From: Bisporella sp. PMI_857
Taxonomy: Eukaryota; Ascomycota; Leotiomycetes; Helotiales; Helotiaceae
NCBI GenBank assembly: GCA_021307315.1
Contig: JAJSPD010000037.1
Location: forward strand, 1 to 64,000
Reading direction: 5' to 3'
Length of the DNA stretch: 64,000 nucleotides
The notes under the pieces were generated by a model. It saw only the letters and a program-made list of their open reading frames with translations, did no database searches and was not told where the DNA came from. This document shows positions 58,640 through 64,000 of the stretch, in pieces. Positions within the stretch are counted from its first letter, which is position 1. Every line of letters begins with the position of its first letter. Made by a program: the position numbers and the translations under genes.

Positions 58640-61600
58640 GAACGAGTAGCTGGGTTTTTGGGCTACCGCCATGTAATGTTTTCATGGCGGGCTATAGTGG
58701 GAGAGTTTGGAACGTGGATGTGGCGTTACAGGCTCATTACCGTATTACCTCTTTTAAGGGTCACCCTATCTGTTTTACACGTTGCTTTTCAATAGTTCAT
58801 AGCTCATGAAATATTGACACTTCTGAAACTTATCATTTAGCAAGAGATATTCAAACGCAGCGTCCTTGTGGGCATGGAAACCAACATCAGTGTGCCTGGA
58901 GTTTCGGCGCATTAGGTGTCAGTGATTAGCGTCTCAAATGCCCTCCGAGAGACGTTAAATGCTTACCAGATGAATCATCTATTTCGCTCCCTACCAAGCA
59001 TCAGTAACATCGCAATAGCTTCTCCTTTGAGAGATTCAGAAATGAATATATGATTTAGCACATCAAAACCTGGCATAGGTGAACCTTTTCTAGTATCTTT
59101 ATAATCAACGTCCTGAGTCTGTATTCAATGAGATTGAACCATCTATGCATGCATTCGTTCTATAACGTTGATTACGACGGAGGAAATGACAATGAATAAG
59201 AGAAACGAAGCATGCACAGCTTGACCATGCTTTGAAGGTATTCCTCACATGACAGATCTATTGCAGATCGAACGATTTGATAGGACTACTATATTCAGCC
59301 ATTAAAATATCCAATAAGCCTTGAAGAGGCGCCAAATTCTACTACCGGAGACTTGCGAGGAGCTTGCCGAGACATACCCAAGCACTTGCAACCTGGATTC
59401 AATAGATTTGCGCGAGCCCTATTTCAAGAGGCTCATTCTTCTTATTTACTAAAATAAATGTGTATAAGTTTCGGGCTGATATGCCACAGCACCGTTACAC
59501 CTCTCATTTCTGGACTTTATTTGGGCTTTTCCTTGGACAATTTTCTCATTACGATTCCAAATAGCCAACAACATCAATTGGCTGATGACTCCGTACTTCT
59601 TACATGCCATTCACTGCCCACTTAAATACAATATTTGGACTTGTCTTGTGTTATTTAATATTCTCCTTGGAAGGTTATTGCTACACGCGGCCGCTGTTTA
59701 CAGTTCTTCATACGGATTATGGAAAGCATAAAGAAAAATGTCCCGAAATATTACTTGAAACTTCTATTTGCAGGAATATCTTGTGCCCATGCAGAATGTC
59801 CGTATTGAAAAACTGTGCAAGGCTTTCAAGTTTGGTATTCCCCTAAAGCATGTTGCTTCTCTTGCATCATGTCCCATGTATGGAAGGTGGATATATACTA
59901 TCTATGGTATTATCCCTCAAGATCAGCAAATAGAAATAAGCTGCAGAGCCGGAAAGCCTATGTGCGTGCTTCCTTGGACAAAAAATCATATGCACATCGT
60001 AATGAGCAACTGGGAAAACCAGTTAGCGAAACACCCAGACCTATCCCGCGCCTCACTGGCCATCAGGCAACGTTAAGCCTCGAGCATTGTGTTGGATGAA
60101 GTATGAAGTTTGAGTGAAGCAAGCCACCTACAGCCCCTTGGATGCTAAATGATCACACAGGCTGTGGCAAAAGGCGGCAACCTTATCCAATTTTTTTATT
60201 AAAAAATTCATTCACATAAGGCAATAGCAAGAGTAGGGGTACAAGTGGGAATCTGGGAGGTGGGGACCTTTCCTGACTTTTGTGAAGGAGCCGCAGCAAG
60301 GATCCTGGGCGATCACCAAAGCTTCCCTCCACCACCATTCCACCATGCTTGGCCAAGGGTCCATGCAGAGTGGCAAGATTGATGGGAGCTTCACCTTGGA
60401 AAAAAAAAAAAAGCTATAGTCAGCTGGTGTTTCATCCCGTCTGGTAGATGACGAGCGAGGCGCTCAGTGAGCGAAGCTGGCCATCAAAGACCACCAAGAG
60501 ATGAATTATTGTGCTTCTCTTAAAAAAAAAAAAAGGAACGAAAACTTGCGTGTGAAGAGCCAGTATGTAAAATCCATTCGCCTCCATCATGAAGGGTTTT
60601 CCACATTTCACTTCCAGAGGCTCTTTGAACGCAATAGCGAAGCTTCGGGCGGCAGCCTTCCATCAATTCTAGTAACGGCTCAAGCATCGTAGAGAGTGGT
60701 TGTGTGTCACAGCTTGTGCTACATTCACGCGAGGAAGGGAGATGGGCTTTTACAATGCAGAAACCGAGATTCTATTCGTTCTTATTATCCTCATCAATGT
60801 GCCACCCTCGCAATGATCTGTGCTCTTTGAGACATGATCATAGTGCTCCACTTCCGCAACCGCCTCGCTAGAGAGAGCTAAGGTATATTCCAAACTGGTG
60901 GGGAGGGGTGTTTGAAAGGCGATGTGATGCTTGAGGGTGCTGGATTAGCCTTGGGACTGGAGTTTGGAAAAAGGAGGAGTAGAAGGAAGGGGAGGAGGTG
61001 GAGGTGAAGGCAAATTCTGAAGGCGGGGTGTTTTTGACAGGGACCTTGAATACTCTCCCTACTTACTGTATCTCCACGTCCGGCCTCTGGCTTAGTGGCA
61101 CGGGGGAAGCGAATAATAACGTTTGTGCAAAGCAGATGTTGGCCCTTGTATTAAATTTAGCTCTTCCAAAGGTGCACACATGTTTACCTTTTCCCTCTCT
61201 CAGTCTCAGCTCCCTGATTCCCAGTCCTTGGCTTAAAATAGGTTTCGCTTACAGTACCATACTGTGTTGTATGGTTACGTTTCCCTTTAACCATTTTCGT
61301 TCACCACACACTCCCCTTTCCCAACCTCGAATCATCATGAAGCAGAATCTTGCCCCTGCAACTGGGCTCGCTGGGCTCGCAAAATTTTCACTCTCCTACG
61401 CCCGTCTCATGACAAATGCAGGAAGATTAATGATGAGAACGCAATATTTTCCTCACACCGCGGTACGAAGAATCCTGCGCCCCTTTTAGATGGAGGATTG
61501 TGGGCGACATATGATTTATTGGCGAGCGACCACTGAGAGGGCAAAACTGGGGGATCCCTCCAGCCAAAATCCCAGCCTATCACACCATAATGAAGAGCCT

Positions 61601-63368
61601 CTGCCAGCTCATCATCATCATTCCCATCAACCCCTTTCAAAGCTCTCAACACCCCCCTCCCCCTCCCAATTCGTACCTTTCTTGGCACCTCCGAGTTCAA
61701 ATCCGTCCGTCGATCTCTCGAAGCTTCAGCCACAGACAGGGTTCTTGGCCACTAGACTTGTTCAATGTGTTTGCTCCCCTATCAATCTAATTCAAGGTCC
61801 CTTGGAAGGCGTTCAAGCCATGGGCAGAATGGAATCAAGCGATGAAAAAAAGCAATGAGACCAAAAGACTAATCGAGTGCAACACCAGGAACTGTGAGCT
61901 TTTGGGTGAGAATTGAGTCATTTCAGTCCTGAATACGTATGCATTCGCAAACCTGGCTTGGTATAGACACCATCTTGTTAACAAGCTTCTGGTATTGAGG
62001 ATTGCAGCGTCTAAGCAGCAAAAGGCAAAAAAACCATTCTGAAGACCAATCAATTCTCAGTAACTAGTCGTCATCCTAGGTTTCGTGGCCATCCTTGCCT
62101 TGCCTGGGACAGTTTTTGCCTTCCTGCCTCGCCCAACAGTCCGTTGCTCATCGTCCAATCCTCAACTTACCCGTCAATTCCTGAAGAGAAGGGGCTGGGG
62201 GATTCATCAACGGCCTTTTGTCCATCAGTAGCGGGGTATCAAAAGCACAGTATGTGGCTGTGCGATCTTAAAAGTTTGTACATTTCGTCCTGGCACTCTG
62301 TAAGCTCTTGTCGATTCTAACTGATTGGAACCTTACATACCCAACCTGTTGCAGATTTGTAAGTGAGCTTGAGGTAAATTTCCACCTTCTGGAGTCAGGT
62401 GTAGATGTGAAAAGCATGCTTGATAATGGAGATTGAAATCTGCCCATGCCAAGAGGATCTGTGGTTCGTGCCCATCAAGGATCTTCCTTCCCCCCCCGCC
62501 TAGTCTCCAATTACTGCTTCCCCCCCCTTGGCTACTGGAGAGAAGAATTAGTGACGGCGGGAGCATTTGTAGGTGTGAATGCGAACTGGTGATAAATAAA
62601 AAGTGCCCAATCTGCTCATCCGAATCTTGTCCCTATCTCTGTCCCACTCACACTCCTTTTCTTGATATATCTGTACACTGCTCGTGAGTGAGTATCTGCG
62701 ACCATCTTGACTACTTCTCTTCTGTAGCCGCATCATCCAACAAAGCAACTCAATTTCCTCCAGACTTTTCCTACTCGGCAAGCCGCCCATGCCTGCGCCA
62801 CACGTCATCCTCTATTGATTATTTCCAAAGAACCAACGCTCCCACCGACGAACAGAACGTCACTTCATAATTATATTGCGAAGAAAGAGACGTCATTTTT
62901 TCACCTAGATCTTGTCTCTCCCGAGATCAAAGAGCGTTCCTCCACTGGTATACTAATTTTTTGGTCTTGCTCGTCAACTTAGACGGTCCTGAAGTGGTGC
63001 TCGCAAGATCCCCCCCCCAGGTCGATCATCTGGTGCAACAACAAAAGCTCTATCCTGCTTCACACAACGCTCTGTAGCATCTGCCATTCTTTCCTGCTGC
63101 TCCGCTATAGCATACTTTATTAGAGAAAGCGCTTTTGTGCAACTGTGAAGCCCGTTGGCTTGGTGTGCAAAGAGACATCCGAATATAACCCTTACTCGCT
63201 CGATTTGGACCACACCCACATATATATAAAGAGGAAAAGGCGACTGGGTATCAATTGTGGTGACGGTAGGAAACTCGCAGGCAATTCTCATACGTCTTAT
63301 TCATTTCGCTCGGACGACCTGCATCCACGGAAGTAAACTCCGATTGTTACAACATCCAGTTCAAGGAA
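58640..63368. other. 4.7 kb stretch without a supportable gene
   Basis: No open frame here shows a domain or a splice chain. A-runs occur near 60399-60412 and 60522-60534, T-rich sequence near 60190, and C-runs near 62490, 62521 and 63010. From about 61100 the plus strand is rich in C and T, as is common in fungal promoters, and probably belongs to the gene starting at 63369. A minus-strand or non-coding transcript cannot be excluded. Confidence 0.5.
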
Positions 63369-64000
63369 ATGAACCGAATATCAGACTGGGACGCCCTTCG
63401 TGCTGCTGGCGGACGCGAAAATCGATATAAACTATGTGCGGATGACTGGCAAAGCAAACTCCTGGCCCTGGGAGCTGAAGGGAACAAACTCGTATGGAGC
63501 TTCTCAAGTTGTTAACCCTAGCAGGTCACTGACAAGCTTCTCTAGGGCCAAATCGAGGGTATAATGACAGCAGGTCACGACCAAGAGATACGGAAGAAAT
63601 GGGACATCGGACACGGATTAGATACAGAATGGAAGAAAGAAGACAGAGAGAATGCCAAGGCAACAATCTGGGAATTCTTTAAGGATGATATCGTGTCGAT
63701 GTACCAAGGGCGTATGGGATACTCACAGACCTCGCCTGGTGGCATCGTTAATAGGATAAAATCGCATACCGGCTTCGTACTGCCGTAAGTCATCTGCTAA
63801 TATGACTCCCTCTTTAATGCTAACTGCAGAATAGAGAATCAACCATGCTCAATCAGCTTCGAGCTTGGAATGTTCCAATAATGTAAGTATTATATCTCTA
63901 TCGCTTCGTGACAGCATCGCGAGCGCACAGGCTGCGACTTGCTCTCTCCTTTTTATTCTTGGGTTTTAAGACAGTAACGAAGAAATCGAGCCTTCCAGGA
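63369..64000 (+). CDS. 5' part of an unknown gene running off the window
   Basis: Exons 63369-63491, 63546-63784, 63835-63882 and 63975 to the edge. The start is the ATG at 63369 (Met-Asn-Arg-Ile-Ser-Asp-Trp-Asp-Ala-Leu). For the third exon there are two AG choices. The nearer one (63829) leads to a stop at 63881. The next (63834), better spaced from a GCTAAC branch site, keeps the frame open to a perfect GTAAGT donor and into a fourth exon, so I prefer it. The protein is Trp-, Lys- and Glu-rich with no signal peptide or membrane helix (Lys-Lys-Trp-Asp-Ile-Gly...Thr-Glu-Trp-Lys-Lys-Glu-Asp). I do not recognise the family. About 145 residues are visible before the edge. Confidence 0.6.

Overview
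The window is nuclear DNA of a filamentous ascomycete, most likely a Leotiomycete/Helotiales-type fungus (the class is inference). Genes are interrupted by short introns of about 45-130 bp with GTRNGY donors, CTRAY branch sites and YAG acceptors. The gene families are typical of Pezizomycotina: UstYa/DUF3328, HET domain, fungal annexin, LovD-like serine hydrolase. No rRNA, tRNA, CRISPR array or intact transposon was recognised.

Layout. 1-4.5 kb: gene-poor, with two decayed F-box-like fragments. 4.5-7.1 kb: the highlight. A small secreted precursor with four Kex2-bounded 24-residue repeats is divergently paired with a UstYa-type (DUF3328) oxidase-like membrane protein. This looks like a compact, probably undescribed dikaritin-type RiPP locus. 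7.7-8.8 kb: a single-pass membrane protein with a Ser/Thr-rich ectodomain. 8.8-13.4 kb: long non-coding stretch. 13.4-15.3 kb: a full-length but broken HET-domain gene, followed by a further relic. 17.2-34.2 kb: dense housekeeping block. PRP31 and CLF1, both spliceosomal, are divergent over a 269 bp shared promoter. They are followed by a 1,085-residue coiled-coil protein, S-adenosylmethionine synthetase, GPN3, an APQ12-like nuclear-envelope protein and a LovD/class-C beta-lactamase-like hydrolase. 34.2-41.4 kb: seven kilobases without a supportable gene, then a Mep2-like ammonium transporter. 45-58.6 kb: Hst3/Hst4-type sirtuin, MED16, DUS4, a nucleotidyltransferase-like protein and an annexin whose N-terminal tail is encoded by duplicated phase-1 mini-exons. 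58.6-63.4 kb: non-coding. The 5' part of an unknown gene runs off the right edge.

How the parts fit. The only biosynthetic logic visible is the precursor/UstYa pair. The signal peptide sends the precursor into the secretory path, Kex2-type cleavage at KR/KK would release four near-identical peptides, and UstYa-family proteins cross-link Tyr-containing cores in known dikaritins. The 13-residue core is identical in all four repeats although every one of its codons varies synonymously. No tyrosinase, P450, transporter or C6 regulator is adjacent in this window, so the cluster is either minimal or has dispersed partners. Splice sites were placed by hand from reading-frame continuity and consensus sites.
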